Part shown: piece by piece, positions 16,150 through 24,302 of the stretch
Numbering within the stretch: position 1 is the stretch's first letter
Layout of the letters: every line of letters begins with the position of its first letter
Source: an uncultured Oscillospiraceae bacterium
Lineage (GTDB): Bacteria; Bacillota; Clostridia; Oscillospirales; Oscillospiraceae
Direction: 5' to 3'
NCBI GenBank assembly: GCA_944385795.1
Contig: CALWYP010000107.1
Location: 1 to 53,493 of the forward strand
Length of the DNA: 53,493 bases
The notes under the pieces: model-generated
Databases searched by the model: none
The model's input: only the letters and a program-made list of their open reading frames with translations
Told to the model about the DNA's origin: nothing
Translations under genes and position numbers: made by a program

Positions 16150-16554
16150 ATGCGGGAGAAATTCGCAAGATTTATGGCTGGGCGCAACGGCGTGGACCAG
16201 CTCGGCAGGGCCGCGATGTTCTCGGCGATGCTGTTGTTCCTGGCCTCGGTGCTTACCGGCGGGAAGCTCTCTCAAATACTGCTGCTCCTGGCTGTGGCGG
16301 CCGTCATATACGTCTACTTCCGCATGTTTTCGCGCAATACGGGCAAGCGGCGCGCCGAGAACGGTCAGTATCTCAGCCGCACCGCCTCCCTCAGGAATTA
16401 TTTCCGCAGCCTTGGCGAGCGCTGGCGGCAGAGGCGCGACTATAAGTTCTTCCGCTGCCCCGGCTGCGGCACCCTGCTCAGGGTCCCGCGCGGCAAGGGG
16501 AAGATAAGGATAGTTTGCCGGAAGTGCGGCAACTCTTTCATAAGGAACACCTGA
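16150..16554 (+). CDS. Membrane protein with C-terminal zinc ribbon
   Basis: A 134-aa protein with two transmembrane helices (about residues 22-58), a basic stretch, and a zinc ribbon CPGC..(about 18)..CRKC near the C-terminus. Function is unknown. It resembles in layout the protein at 9326-9622. The ATG at 16150 follows GAAAGGTG; an upstream in-frame extension lacks a ribosome site. The stop overlaps the next start (TGATG), so it is translationally coupled to the DUF5685 gene. Confidence 0.78.
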   Translation: MREKFARFMAGRNGVDQLGRAAMFSAMLLFLASVLTGGKLSQILLLLAVAAVIYVYFRMFSRNTGKRRAENGQYLSRTASLRNYFRSLGERWRQRRDYKFFRCPGCGTLLRVPRGKGKIRIVCRKCGNSFIRNT

Positions 16555-17417
16555 TGTTCGGCTACGTTATAGCAAACCCCGACGCGCTCACGCCGGAGCA
16601 GCTTGCAAGGTACAAGGGCGCGTACTGCGGCCTGTGCCGCACGCTCAAGGCGCGCCACGGCTCTTTGAGCCGGCTGACGCTGACCTACGACATGACCTTC
16701 CTCATCCTCCTGCTCGAGAGCATGTATGAGCCGGAGACGGATTCCGGCAGCGAGCGCTGCGCCGTCCACCCGCTGCGCGCCCACGCCTATACCCACAGCG
16801 CTGTGACGGATTACGCCGCGGATATGAACCTCGCCCTGGCGTATCAGAACTGCCTGGACGACTGGAAGGATGAAAAACGGCTCGCCTCCCGCGCGGAGGC
16901 CGCGCTCCTGCGGCGGGGCTACGACGCCGTCAAGGAGCTGTACCCGGAGAAATGCGCTTTTATCGAGCGCTGCCTTGCGGAGCTCGCGGAGATCGAGGCG
17001 AGGGGCGAGGCGAAGCCCGACGCCGGGGCGGAGCGCTTCGGCGCGCTCATGGGCGAGCTTTTCGCCTACGGCGGCCGGGAGGACGTCTGGACCGGCAGGC
17101 TGCGGCGCTTCGGCTGCGAGCTGGGCGAGTTCATATACATAATGGACGCTGTGCTCGACCTGGACGCGGACATGGCGGCGGGGCGTTACAACCCATTGGC
17201 CGCGACGGCGGCCGGGAAGACGGATGAGGAGCTGCGCGGGCTGTTGAACATGCTGGCCGCCGGCTTTTCCGAGGCCTTCGAGCTCCTGCCCGTGGTGCAG
17301 GACGCGGATATAATGCGCAGCATACTTTACTCCGGCGTATGGATACGCTACAACGCCGAGATGTCCCGCAGGCGGGACGGCGGCCGCGGAGCGCGGCCGC
17401 AAACGAAGGGAGAATAA
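16554..17417 (+). CDS. DUF5685 family protein
   Basis: A 287-aa soluble, mostly alpha-helical protein. The N-terminus MFGYV..N.D.L with the early [10 protein letters not shown] motif and the D..LDLDAD.A.G.YNP segment near the C-terminus (about residues 200-218) match DUF5685. Together with the conserved Asp-rich helices this recalls all-alpha enzymes, but no reaction is established. It is coupled to the upstream zinc-ribbon gene by a TGATG overlap and lies 4 bases before the J-domain gene. Confidence 0.75.
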   Translation: MFGYVIANPDALTPEQLARYKGAYCGLCRTLKARHGSLSRLTLTYDMTFLILLLESMYEPETDSGSERCAVHPLRAHAYTHSAVTDYAADMNLALAYQNCLDDWKDEKRLASRAEAALLRRGYDAVKELYPEKCAFIERCLAELAEIEARGEAKPDAGAERFGALMGELFAYGGREDVWTGRLRRFGCELGEFIYIMDAVLDLDADMAAGRYNPLAATAAGKTDEELRGLLNMLAAGFSEAFELLPVVQDADIMRSILYSGVWIRYNAEMSRRRDGGRGARPQTKGE

Positions 17418-17421
17418 GCCG

Positions 17422-18090
17422 GTGAACCGTGACCCCTATGAGGTCCTCGGCGTCTCGCACGACGCCACCGACGAGGAAATAAAAACCGCTTACCGAAGGC
17501 TTGCAAAGAAATACCACCCCGACCGCAACCCGGGCAACCAGGCCGCGGCGGAGAAGATGAACGAGATAAACGCCGCCTACGACGCCATCAAGTCCGGCGA
17601 GGCCCGCCGCGGCGCCTACGGCCAGGGCGGCTACCAGCAGAGCTACGGCCAGGCGGGCTGGGACCCCTTCTCGGGGGCCTGGGGCGGCTGGCAGCAGCAG
17701 GGCTATCAGGGCGGGTACCAGTCCAACGAGCCCAACGAGATACGCGCCGCTGAGAACTATATCCGCGCCGGGCACTTCCAGGAGGCGCTCACCGCGCTCT
17801 CGCAGGTCTCCCAGGCGGAGCGCAGCGCGCGCTGGTACTATCTGGCCGGGCTTGCGAACAGCGCGCTCGGCAACCGCATTACGGCCATGGAATACGCCCA
17901 GACCGCCGTGCAGATGGAGCCGGACAACGCCGAATACCGCCAGTTCCTCGACGAACTGCAATACGGCGGCACGATGTACACCCGCCGAGCGGGCGGCTTC
18001 CCGCAGACCGGGAACATTGGCCGCATCTGCCTGGGCCTCTGCGCGCTCGAGCTGTGCATAGGCAGCGGCTGGCGCTTTTTCTGGTGCTGA
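17422..18090 (+). CDS. J-domain protein with TPR-like C-terminus
   Basis: A 222-aa protein with an N-terminal J domain (residues 1-65) carrying the HPD tripeptide in [10 protein letters not shown], which stimulates DnaK ATPase. A Gly/Gln/Tyr-rich linker ([12 protein letters not shown]) follows, then a helical repeat region resembling TPRs (about 105-180). It lacks the zinc fingers and substrate domains of DnaJ, so it is a class C co-chaperone. It ends in a hydrophobic segment. The start is GTG with AGGGAG upstream. It is the last gene before the terminator at 18125. Confidence 0.88.
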   Translation: MNRDPYEVLGVSHDATDEEIKTAYRRLAKKYHPDRNPGNQAAAEKMNEINAAYDAIKSGEARRGAYGQGGYQQSYGQAGWDPFSGAWGGWQQQGYQGGYQSNEPNEIRAAENYIRAGHFQEALTALSQVSQAERSARWYYLAGLANSALGNRITAMEYAQTAVQMEPDNAEYRQFLDELQYGGTMYTRRAGGFPQTGNIGRICLGLCALELCIGSGWRFFWC

Positions 18091-18113
18091 GCGCGGCGCT
18101 TTAACTAATGCTG

Positions 18114-18143
18114 TCGACAAGGCCGGCGGCCCGGATTTAAAAT
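18114..18143 (+). promoter_or_regulatory. Candidate larE promoter overlapping a terminator
   Basis: TCGACA (18114-18119), 18-bp spacer, TAAAAT (18138-18143). The -10 falls in the loop of the preceding terminator. Only about 36 bases separate the terminator from larE, so the lar operon either uses this overlapping promoter or depends on read-through. Confidence 0.45.
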
Positions 18144-18162
18144 TATCTGGGCCGCCCTTTTT
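18125..18162 (+). terminator. Terminator after the J-domain gene
   Basis: The stem GGCGGCCC/GGGCCGCC is extended by four further pairs including one wobble. It encloses an AT-rich loop and is followed by CTTTTT at 18157-18162. Confidence 0.8.
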
Positions 18163-18198
18163 ATGGACGCGCCATGGCGCGCGAATGTGAGGTCACTT

Positions 18199-18945
18199 AT
18201 GGAACTGCGCGATTTTTTTAAGCTGCACCCGCGCTGCGCCCTGGGCTTTTCCGGCGGGGCGGACAGCGCCTACCTGCTCGCCGAGGGCCTGCGCCTGGGC
18301 GCGGACATCAAGCCGTATTTCGTAAAAACGGCCTTTCAGCCGGCCTTTGAGCTCGAGGACGCGAAGCGCCTGTGCGGCGAGCTCGGCGCGGACCTGGCCG
18401 TGCTGGAGCTGGACATACTCGCCCTGCCCGAGGTGAGGGCGAACCCGCCCGAGCGCTGCTATTACTGCAAGCGCGCTATATTTTCCCTAATAGCCGGACG
18501 GGCGGCCCGCGACGGCTACGGCGCCGTCATAGACGGCACAAACGCCTCGGACGACATATCCGACCGCCCCGGCTGGCGCGCGATAACCGAGCTGGGCGTG
18601 CTCAGCCCATTGCGGGACTGCGGCATCTCCAAGCCCGAGCTGCGGGAAAGGAGCGCGGCACTGGGCCTGTTCACGGCGGGAAAGCCCGCCTACGCCTGCC
18701 TCGCCACGCGCGTTCCCACGGGCACGGCGATAAGCGAGGACGGCCTCGAGAGGGTGGAGAGGTCCGAGGAAGCGCTCGCGGCCATGGGCTATACGGACTT
18801 CCGCGTGCGCCTCACCGCGGAGGGCGGCGCGCGTATAGAGCTGCCTGACGGCCAGCTTGAGCGCGCTGTCCGGGAGCGCCGCGAGGTACTGGCCCGGCTC
18901 AAGGGCCTTTTCAGGAATGTGACAGTGAATCTGGAGGGGAGATAA
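18199..18945 (+). CDS. larE: Sacrificial sulfur transferase LarE
   Basis: LarE is a PP-loop enzyme that adenylates pyridinium-3,5-biscarboxylate mononucleotide and donates a cysteine sulfur to make the thiocarboxylates of the nickel-pincer cofactor. The PP-loop SGGADS is at residues 18-23, a CYYC motif is mid-protein, and the sulfur-donor cysteine of Lactobacillus LarE corresponds to Cys167 (YACLATR). The 248-aa length fits. The ATG at 18199 is chosen over 18163 because GAGG lies 6 bases upstream, whereas 18163 lies on the terminator T tract. LarB begins on the next base after the stop. Confidence 0.92.
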   Translation: MELRDFFKLHPRCALGFSGGADSAYLLAEGLRLGADIKPYFVKTAFQPAFELEDAKRLCGELGADLAVLELDILALPEVRANPPERCYYCKRAIFSLIAGRAARDGYGAVIDGTNASDDISDRPGWRAITELGVLSPLRDCGISKPELRERSAALGLFTAGKPAYACLATRVPTGTAISEDGLERVERSEEALAAMGYTDFRVRLTAEGGARIELPDGQLERAVRERREVLARLKGLFRNVTVNLEGR

Positions 18946-19692
18946 TTGAAAAAACAGGCTGTGCTGGACATACTCAAGGCCGTTGAAAGCGGCGCTCTGA
19001 GCGCGGAGGACGCGCTCACCAGGCTTAAAATAGCGCCCTTCGAGGACCTGGGCTTCGCCAAGGTGGATTTGCACCGCGAGCTGCGTCAGGGCGTGGCCGA
19101 AGTGATCTACGGCCAGGGCAAGACTAGCGAACAGATCGCCTCCATCGCCGCCTCGCTCATCAAGGGCGACGAGGATGTGGTGCTGATAACCCGCATGTCG
19201 CCTGAAGCGGCGGAGTATGTGGGGGAGAGGTTTAAATTGAACTATGATCCAACGAGCAAAGTGGGGATTATAGGGGAAATACCCGAACCCGACGGCAAGG
19301 GCGTGATAGTCGTCGCCACCGGCGGTACGACGGACATACCTGTGGCCGAGGAGGCCGCGCTGACGGCGGCGTGCCTGGGCAACAGCGTAAAGAGGCTCTA
19401 CGACGTGGGCGTTTCAGGTATGCACAGGCTGCTTGAGCACGCCGGGGACATAATGACGGCGCGCTGCATTGTGGCCGTGGCGGGCATGGAGGGCGCGCTG
19501 CCAAGCGTCATAGGCGGCCTCGCCGACTGCCCGGTCATAGCCGTGCCTACCAGCGTGGGTTACGGCGCGGCCTTCGGCGGCGTCGCTGCGCTGCTGAGTA
19601 TGCTCAACTCCTGCGCAAGCGGGCTCTCCGTCGTGAACATAGACAACGGTTTCGGCGCGGGCTACCTTGCCAGCATGATAAACCACCTGTAA
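18946..19692 (+). CDS. larB: Nickel-pincer cofactor biosynthesis carboxylase LarB
   Basis: LarB carboxylates the pyridinium ring of nicotinic acid adenine dinucleotide and hydrolyses it to the biscarboxylate mononucleotide. The 248-aa protein has the PurE/AIR-carboxylase-like C-terminal domain with ATGGTTDIPVAEEA, VAGMEGALPSVIGGL and PTSVGYGAAFGG. The TTG start directly abuts the larE stop and has GGAGGGGA (18932-18939) upstream. It is the second gene of larE-larB-larC. Confidence 0.93.
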   Translation: MKKQAVLDILKAVESGALSAEDALTRLKIAPFEDLGFAKVDLHRELRQGVAEVIYGQGKTSEQIASIAASLIKGDEDVVLITRMSPEAAEYVGERFKLNYDPTSKVGIIGEIPEPDGKGVIVVATGGTTDIPVAEEAALTAACLGNSVKRLYDVGVSGMHRLLEHAGDIMTARCIVAVAGMEGALPSVIGGLADCPVIAVPTSVGYGAAFGGVAALLSMLNSCASGLSVVNIDNGFGAGYLASMINHL

Positions 19693-19702
19693 GGAAGATG
19701 TT

Positions 19703-20974
19703 ATGAAGATACTTTATCTGGATTGCGGTATGGGCGCGGCGGGCGATATGCTCTGCGCCGCGCTATTGGAGCTGCTGCCCGAAGCGGGGCGCGGGGCCTT
19801 CATTGAGCGGGTCAACGCGCTGGGCATACCCGGCGTGCGCGTCTCGCTGGAGAGCGCGGTTAAATGCGGCATTTGCGGCAGCCGCCTGCGCGTGACCGTC
19901 CACGGAGCGGACGAGGAGGAGCTGGCGCAGGAGCCCCATGGCGCGCACGGCCACGACCATAACCATGAGCATAACCATGAACATAACCACGAACACGGCC
20001 ACGAGCACGGCGGAGGGCACCGCCACGCTTCGCTGGCGGACATTTACGCGATTATCGGCGCGCTGGACATCCCGGAAGAGGCGCGTTCCAGGGCGAAGGC
20101 CGTGTACGCGGCCATAGCCGGGGCCGAGGGGCGCGTGCACGGCCGTGAAGCCGGCGAGGTACACTTCCACGAGGTGGGGGCCATGGACGCCGTGGCGGAC
20201 GTGGTGACGGCCTGCCTGCTGCTGCATGAGCTTGCGCCCGGCAGGGTCGTGTGCTCGCCGCTGCGCACCGGCTACGGCACGGTGAAATGCGCCCACGGCA
20301 TACTGCCCGTGCCCGCGCCGGCGACGGCGCTCCTGCTGGAGGGCGTGCCGGCCTTCGCGGGCGACATAGCGGGGGAGATGACTACGCCGACGGGCGCGGC
20401 GCTCGTAAAGGCCTTCGCGGACGGCTTTGGGACCATGCCGCCCATGTCCATAGAGCGCGTGGGCTACGGTATGGGCAGCCGGGACTTCCCGGCCGCCAAC
20501 TGCGTGAGGGCGATGCTGGGCGAGGCCCTGGAGGGCGCTTCGCCGGAGCATGACGTCTCCGAGCTGTTCTGCACCATAGACGACGCCACAGCCGAGGACT
20601 TGGGCTACGCGCAGGAGGCGCTGCTCGCCGCCGGCGCGCTGGACGTCTTCACCGTGCCCGTGGGCATGAAGAAGGGCAGGCCCGGCACGCTGCTGTGCTG
20701 CCTGTGCGAGTACGCGAGGCGCGAGGAATTTGCAAAGCTGATGCTGTTCCACACCCCGACCATAGGCGTGCGCTGCTACGCGCCGGAGCGCTATAAGCTC
20801 TCCCGCCGCGTGGAAGAGGCGGAGACGCCGTTCGGGAAGCTCCGGGTTAAGCGCTCCGCCGGATACGGCATAGAAAAGAGCAAGCCCGAGTACGAGGACA
20901 TAGCCCGCTTCGCGCGCGAGAGCGGCCGGACGCTGGCGGATATACGGCGCGAGCTGGCCGGATATATCGACTAA
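19703..20974 (+). CDS. larC: Nickel insertion protein LarC (single-frame)
   Basis: LarC is the CTP-dependent cyclometallase that inserts nickel into the pincer nucleotide. The 423-aa protein starts with YLDCGMGAAGDM, has GEVHFHEVGAMDAVADV and GTPTG-like MTTPTGAAL motifs, and a C-terminal domain ending in KPEYEDIARFARE. A histidine-rich insert at residues 79-108 has 14 His in alternating His-Asn/His-Glu repeats and is likely nickel-binding. In Lactiplantibacillus plantarum larC is split and joined by ribosomal frameshifting. Here it is one continuous frame. No larA-like racemase lies in the window. Confidence 0.93.
   Translation: MKILYLDCGMGAAGDMLCAALLELLPEAGRGAFIERVNALGIPGVRVSLESAVKCGICGSRLRVTVHGADEEELAQEPHGAHGHDHNHEHNHEHNHEHGHEHGGGHRHASLADIYAIIGALDIPEEARSRAKAVYAAIAGAEGRVHGREAGEVHFHEVGAMDAVADVVTACLLLHELAPGRVVCSPLRTGYGTVKCAHGILPVPAPATALLLEGVPAFAGDIAGEMTTPTGAALVKAFADGFGTMPPMSIERVGYGMGSRDFPAANCVRAMLGEALEGASPEHDVSELFCTIDDATAEDLGYAQEALLAAGALDVFTVPVGMKKGRPGTLLCCLCEYARREEFAKLMLFHTPTIGVRCYAPERYKLSRRVEEAETPFGKLRVKRSAGYGIEKSKPEYEDIARFARESGRTLADIRRELAGYID
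19958..20010 (+). repeat. Tandem His/Glu codon repeats in larC
   Basis: Near-identical 12-base units (CATAACCATGAG type) repeat about four times, encoding the alternating His-Asn-His-Glu metal-binding stretch. Repeat number could vary between strains by slippage. Confidence 0.7.
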
Positions 20975-20978
20975 GCCC

Positions 20979-21007
20979 TTGCCTTCACGGGATATTTATG
21001 AGATAAT
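20979..21007 (+). promoter_or_regulatory. Promoter of the CoA-transferase gene
   Basis: TTGCCT (20979-20984), 17-bp spacer, GATAAT (21002-21007), right after the larC stop and about 37 bases before the CoA-transferase ATG. Confidence 0.55.
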
Positions 21008-21043
21008 CCTTTAGTGCGATATTATAAATACGGAGGACAGTCT

Positions 21044-22378
21044 ATGGATTTCATCGCTGAATACAAGAGCAAGCTGAGCACTCCTGAGCAGGCCGCCGCG
21101 CTGGTAAAGAGCGGCGACTGGGTCGAGTACGGCAACGGCACCACCTTCGCCAGCCTCTGCGACGCGGCCCTGGCCAAGAGGCGCGACGAGCTCTTCGACG
21201 TAAATATCCGCGGCCAGATCATGTACGGGCCCATAGAGGCCGTGGAGTGCGACCCCAGCGGCGAGCACTTCACCTATAACTGCTGGCACGCCTCCGGCTA
21301 CGAGCGCAAGCTCATGGACCAGGGCCGCGCCTACTTTTCCCCGATGATTTTCCGCAACCTCGCCTGGTACCACGAGGAGTTCCTGCACGTCAACGTGGCC
21401 TTTGTCTGCGCCACGCCGATGGACAAGCACGGCTACTTCAACTTCTCCGTATCGGCGGGCACGAGCCTCGATATGATAGGCCGCGCGGACAAGATAGTGC
21501 TTGAGATTAACCCCAACCTCCCGAGGATATACGGCGCGTGGAACGAGGGCATACATATCTCCGACGTGGCCATGGTGGTGGAGGGGCACAACGACCCCGT
21601 CCCGACCGTCGCCAAGAAGACGCCCTCCGCCGAGGACGTGGCGATAGCCAATAACGTGCTGCCGTACATTGTGGACGGCTCCACGCTCCAGCTCGGCATA
21701 GGCGGCACGCCCGACGCCCTGGGCAGCATCCTGGCCCAGAGCGACCTCAAGGACCTGGGTATGCACACGGAGCTGTGCACCGACGGCTTCCTCGACCTCT
21801 ATAACGCCGGGAAGCTCACGAACAAGCGCAAATCCATCTTCCGCGGCAAGGGCGTCCTCGGCCTCGCCACCGGTTCCCGCGCCCTCTATGACTGGCTGGA
21901 CGAGAACCCCGGCGTCATCGCCCTGCCCATCGCCTATGTCAACAACCCGGACGTGATTGCCAGCATGGACAATTTCGTATCGCTCAACAGCTGCGTCTCC
22001 GTCGACCTCTACGGCCAGATAAATTCCGAGAGCGCGGGCCTGAGGCACATATCCGGCACGGGCGGCCAGCTCGACTTCCTGACCGGCGCCGCCAGGAGCC
22101 GCGGCGGCAAGTCATTTATCTGCATGGCCTCTTCCCGCGTGGGCAAGGACGGCGTGCGCCGCAGCAACATAGTCCCGCACTTCAACGGCGAAATCATAAC
22201 TTCCCCGCGCAGCCAGGCCTACTACATCGCCACGGAGAACGGCGTCGCCAACATGGCCGGGCGCTCCAGCTGGGAGAGGGCGGAAATGCTTGTGAACCTC
22301 GCCCACCCCGATTTCCGCGACGGGCTAATAAAGGCCGCCGGGGAGCAGCGCATCTGGCGCAGGAGCAACAAGCGCTGA
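21044..22378 (+). CDS. Butyryl-CoA:acetate / 4-hydroxybutyrate CoA-transferase family
   Basis: A family I CoA-transferase of 444 aa. It moves CoA between an acyl-CoA and acetate through a glutamyl-CoA thioester. The likely catalytic Glu is E243 in MHTELCTDG. Other family motifs are GIGGTPDALG, the HISGTGGQLDF segment and the C-terminal AHPDFRDGL. The N-terminus (about 25-45: VKSGDWVEYG) resembles the butyrate-pathway enzyme But, so a role as the last step of butyrate formation is plausible. 4-hydroxybutyrate CoA-transferase is the alternative. The ATG at 21044 follows GGAGGAC. It is a monocistronic gene with its own promoter and terminator. Confidence 0.87.
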   Translation: MDFIAEYKSKLSTPEQAAALVKSGDWVEYGNGTTFASLCDAALAKRRDELFDVNIRGQIMYGPIEAVECDPSGEHFTYNCWHASGYERKLMDQGRAYFSPMIFRNLAWYHEEFLHVNVAFVCATPMDKHGYFNFSVSAGTSLDMIGRADKIVLEINPNLPRIYGAWNEGIHISDVAMVVEGHNDPVPTVAKKTPSAEDVAIANNVLPYIVDGSTLQLGIGGTPDALGSILAQSDLKDLGMHTELCTDGFLDLYNAGKLTNKRKSIFRGKGVLGLATGSRALYDWLDENPGVIALPIAYVNNPDVIASMDNFVSLNSCVSVDLYGQINSESAGLRHISGTGGQLDFLTGAARSRGGKSFICMASSRVGKDGVRRSNIVPHFNGEIITSPRSQAYYIATENGVANMAGRSSWERAEMLVNLAHPDFRDGLIKAAGEQRIWRRSNKR

Positions 22379-22396
22379 ACGTATAGAACGCAAAAT

Positions 22397-22425
22397 AGAG
22401 CCCGGAGGCAGCGCCTCCGGGCTCT
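22397..22425. terminator. Bidirectional terminator
   Basis: A perfect 13-bp stem (22397-22409 / 22413-22425) with a 3-base loop. On the minus strand it is followed by ATTTT, serving the convergent CBS gene; on the plus strand the T tract is poor. Confidence 0.75.
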
Positions 22426-22449
22426 GATCCCATTTATTCAAGCTGCGTC

Positions 22450-22902
22450 TCAGTCGCCGACCGCGGCGTAGCTGTTCTCGGCTTTGGCCCGGCTGTGCGC
22501 GCGGCGGCGCGTGGACGCCAGGGCGGCTATGACGCTGCGGCGCGTGACTATACCGCAGAAGCAGCCGCGGTCGTCCACGATAGGTACAAAGTTCTGCTGC
22601 AAAACGGCGTTCACGACCTCTTCCTCCCCGGCGGCTATGCCAAGCGGCGGGCAGAAATCGGAGCGCACGAGGTCGCGTATCCGGTAGCGCTCCTGGTTCT
22701 TGAGCGTGCAGCTCCCGCAGGAGAGCAGGTGCCAGAGGAAGTCGCCCTCGGTAATGCAGCCTATGTATTCGCCGTGCTCGCCAAGCACGGGTATCGCCGT
22801 GTAGCCATGGCGGCGCATGACCTCCAGGCCCTGCCGGACGGTGTCGTCAGCGCCTATGTAGGCGGTCATGGCCTTGGGTGTGAGAATTTTAGGTATGTTC
22901 AT
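22450..22902 (-). CDS. CBS-pair protein (DarB/YkuL-like)
   Basis: A 150-aa protein made almost entirely of two CBS motifs (about residues 8-60 and 72-128), with characteristic GYTAIPVLGEHGEYIGCITEGD and VPIVDDRGCFCGIVTRRSVI strands split around the pair, plus a basic C-terminal tail. Stand-alone CBS pairs of this size include the c-di-AMP-binding DarB (YkuL) of Bacillus, which contacts Rel and pyruvate carboxylase. That assignment is an inference from size and motifs. The start has GGAAGG upstream. The promoter is preceded by two tandem 11-bp repeats. Confidence 0.8.
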   Translation of the reverse strand: MNIPKILTPKAMTAYIGADDTVRQGLEVMRRHGYTAIPVLGEHGEYIGCITEGDFLWHLLSCGSCTLKNQERYRIRDLVRSDFCPPLGIAAGEEEVVNAVLQQNFVPIVDDRGCFCGIVTRRSVIAALASTRRRAHSRAKAENSYAAVGD

Positions 22903-23010
22903 GCCTTACCTTCCAGATCGGTTATTGACCGCCGCCGTGCAGACAGGAACGCCCACCTCCTTTGACATATTGCGCAAAGCGGACGGCCTATGTTCTCATT
23001 CCTTATATAT

Positions 23011-23039
23011 AATATAACCTATAACCCTGGCAAATGCAA
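23011..23039 (-). promoter_or_regulatory. Promoter of the CBS gene
   Basis: On the minus strand TTGCAT (23034-23039), 17-bp spacer and TATATT (23011-23016). The leader to the ATG at 22902 is about 100 bases. Confidence 0.65.
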
Positions 23040-23044
23040 GGCGG

Positions 23045-23076
23045 AAATTGTAAATTGCGGCGGGCAAATTGTAAAT
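23045..23076 (-). promoter_or_regulatory. Tandem direct repeats, likely activator site
   Basis: Two identical 11-bp direct repeats (ATTTACAATTT on the minus strand) at 23045-23055 and 23066-23076. They are 21 bp apart start to start, and the promoter-proximal copy ends 5 bases before the -35. Their centres fall at about -46 and -67, an arrangement typical of activators that bind direct repeats on one DNA face. Confidence 0.5.
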
Positions 23077-23111
23077 AATCCGGAAAGGCAGAAAGTGCCG
23101 TGGATATACAT

Positions 23112-23143
23112 ATCCCCGGCCGGGCGCGCGCCGGGCCGGGGAT
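23112..23143 (-). terminator. Hairpin ending the ABC importer operon
   Basis: A 10-bp stem (ATCCCCGGCC/GGCCGGGGAT) just downstream of the second binding-protein stop on the minus strand. The U tract is weak, so it may act mainly as a 3' stabiliser. Confidence 0.55.
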
Positions 23144-23154
23144 TTGCAGCGGGA

Positions 23155-24105
23155 TTACTCCACAGGCGCGTAGCCTTCAGGGATGTCAACGCCCAGAAGC
23201 TCGCAGTTGGCGGCGTTATAGAGCTTTTGCATAGCGCCGTACTCTACCGGCATGGAGGAGATTTCCGCCTCGCCGCGCAGGATCTTCGCGGCCATCTCGC
23301 CGGTGATGCGGCCGAGCTCGTAGTAGTCGGTGGCTATAGTCGCTACCCCGCAGCCGCCGCAGATGCCAGAGTCTCCGCCCACGACCGGCACGCCCGCGGC
23401 GAGCACGACGTTGGCTACGGCCTCGGTGTTGGCCGCGACGGTGTTGTCCGTTGGGATATAGATGACGTCGGCCCACTCGCAGGCGCTCTGCGCCACGCTG
23501 GCCAGGTCGTTGACGTCGGTGAAGGCGTAGGGCTCGCAGGCGTAGCCCATGCCCTCCAGCTCAGCGCGGACGGTTTCAATCTGGTAGACGCTGTTGGGTT
23601 CGCCGGAGCAGTAGAAGAGGGCGACGTTTTCGGCCTCGGGGAAGAGTTCCCGTATCACCTCCGCCTGGGCGGCGAGGTCGACAAGGTCGCTGGTGCCGGA
23701 TATGTTGCGGCCAACCGTACCGCTGAAGCCGTCGATGTTGAGGGCGGTGCCGTAGTCGGTGACGGAGGTGCCGAGTATGGGTATCTCGGTCGTGGCGCTG
23801 GCGGCGGCCTGCAGCGGCCAGGTGGCGTTGGCGAGTATCAGGTCCGCGCCGTCGGAAATGAAGCCGTCGATTATCGTAGTGCAGTTCGTTTGCTCCCCGA
23901 GCGCGTTCCCCTCTTTGAATTCCACGGCGTCTTCGCCGAGAATCTCGGTGAGCGCGTCCTTAAAGCCGCGCGTGGCCTCGCTGAGGGAGACGTGTTCCAT
24001 CTGTTCGCAAATCCCGACGGTGTAGCCGGCCGAGGGGCCGCCGCAGCCGGACAGGGCGAGCGCCAGTGTGGCCACAAGCGCGGCGGAGAGCAGTTTCTTG
24101 TGCAT
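23155..24105 (-). CDS. TrpX-type ABC importer substrate-binding lipoprotein (second copy)
   Basis: A 316-aa periplasmic-binding-like lipoprotein with signal peptide and lipobox LSGC. It contains the ABC_sub_bind (PF04392) motifs TVGICEQMEHVSL, CTTIIDGFISDGADLILAN, GTSVTDYG and DVIYIPTDNTVAANTEAV. It is clearly paralogous to the first-gene product at 26134-27156 along its whole length but lacks that protein's Ala/Glu-rich linker. It is last in the operon, separated from the ATPase gene by 197 bases holding a 12-bp hairpin. The ATG at 24105 has TGGAGGAAA upstream. The substrate is probably an aromatic amino acid, inferred from family and from the operon leader peptide. Confidence 0.85.
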   Translation of the reverse strand: MHKKLLSAALVATLALALSGCGGPSAGYTVGICEQMEHVSLSEATRGFKDALTEILGEDAVEFKEGNALGEQTNCTTIIDGFISDGADLILANATWPLQAAASATTEIPILGTSVTDYGTALNIDGFSGTVGRNISGTSDLVDLAAQAEVIRELFPEAENVALFYCSGEPNSVYQIETVRAELEGMGYACEPYAFTDVNDLASVAQSACEWADVIYIPTDNTVAANTEAVANVVLAAGVPVVGGDSGICGGCGVATIATDYYELGRITGEMAAKILRGEAEISSMPVEYGAMQKLYNAANCELLGVDIPEGYAPVE

Positions 24106-24222
24106 TTTGTGTTTCCTCCATTTTGAAAAATTGCTGTATGGCCTCAAAAAAGGCCGCAAAAATACACCCCCACCCCGCGAAAGGCGAGGGCGCATAGCTG
24201 CTGAAGCTATAAATCTCATCCG

Positions 24223-24249
24223 TCGAGCCGGGGCTTTGCCCCGGCTCGA
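24223..24249 (-). repeat. Intercistronic 12-bp inverted repeat
   Basis: A perfect stem TCGAGCCGGGGC/GCCCCGGCTCGA with a 3-base loop between the ATPase gene and the second binding-protein gene, with no U tract. It probably shapes mRNA processing or partial termination within the operon. Confidence 0.6.
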
Positions 24250-24302
24250 TACCCTATCCTGCGCCGCGACCTTGGCCGCGTATCCAGGGGGACGAGGTGC
24301 TT

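Noticed and set aside
19958-20010. CRISPR-like repeat
   Set aside because: The repeats are 12-base in-frame His/Glu codon units within larC with no unique spacers.
19703-20974. Programmed frameshift in larC
   Set aside because: The gene is one uninterrupted 423-codon frame, so no frameshift is needed.
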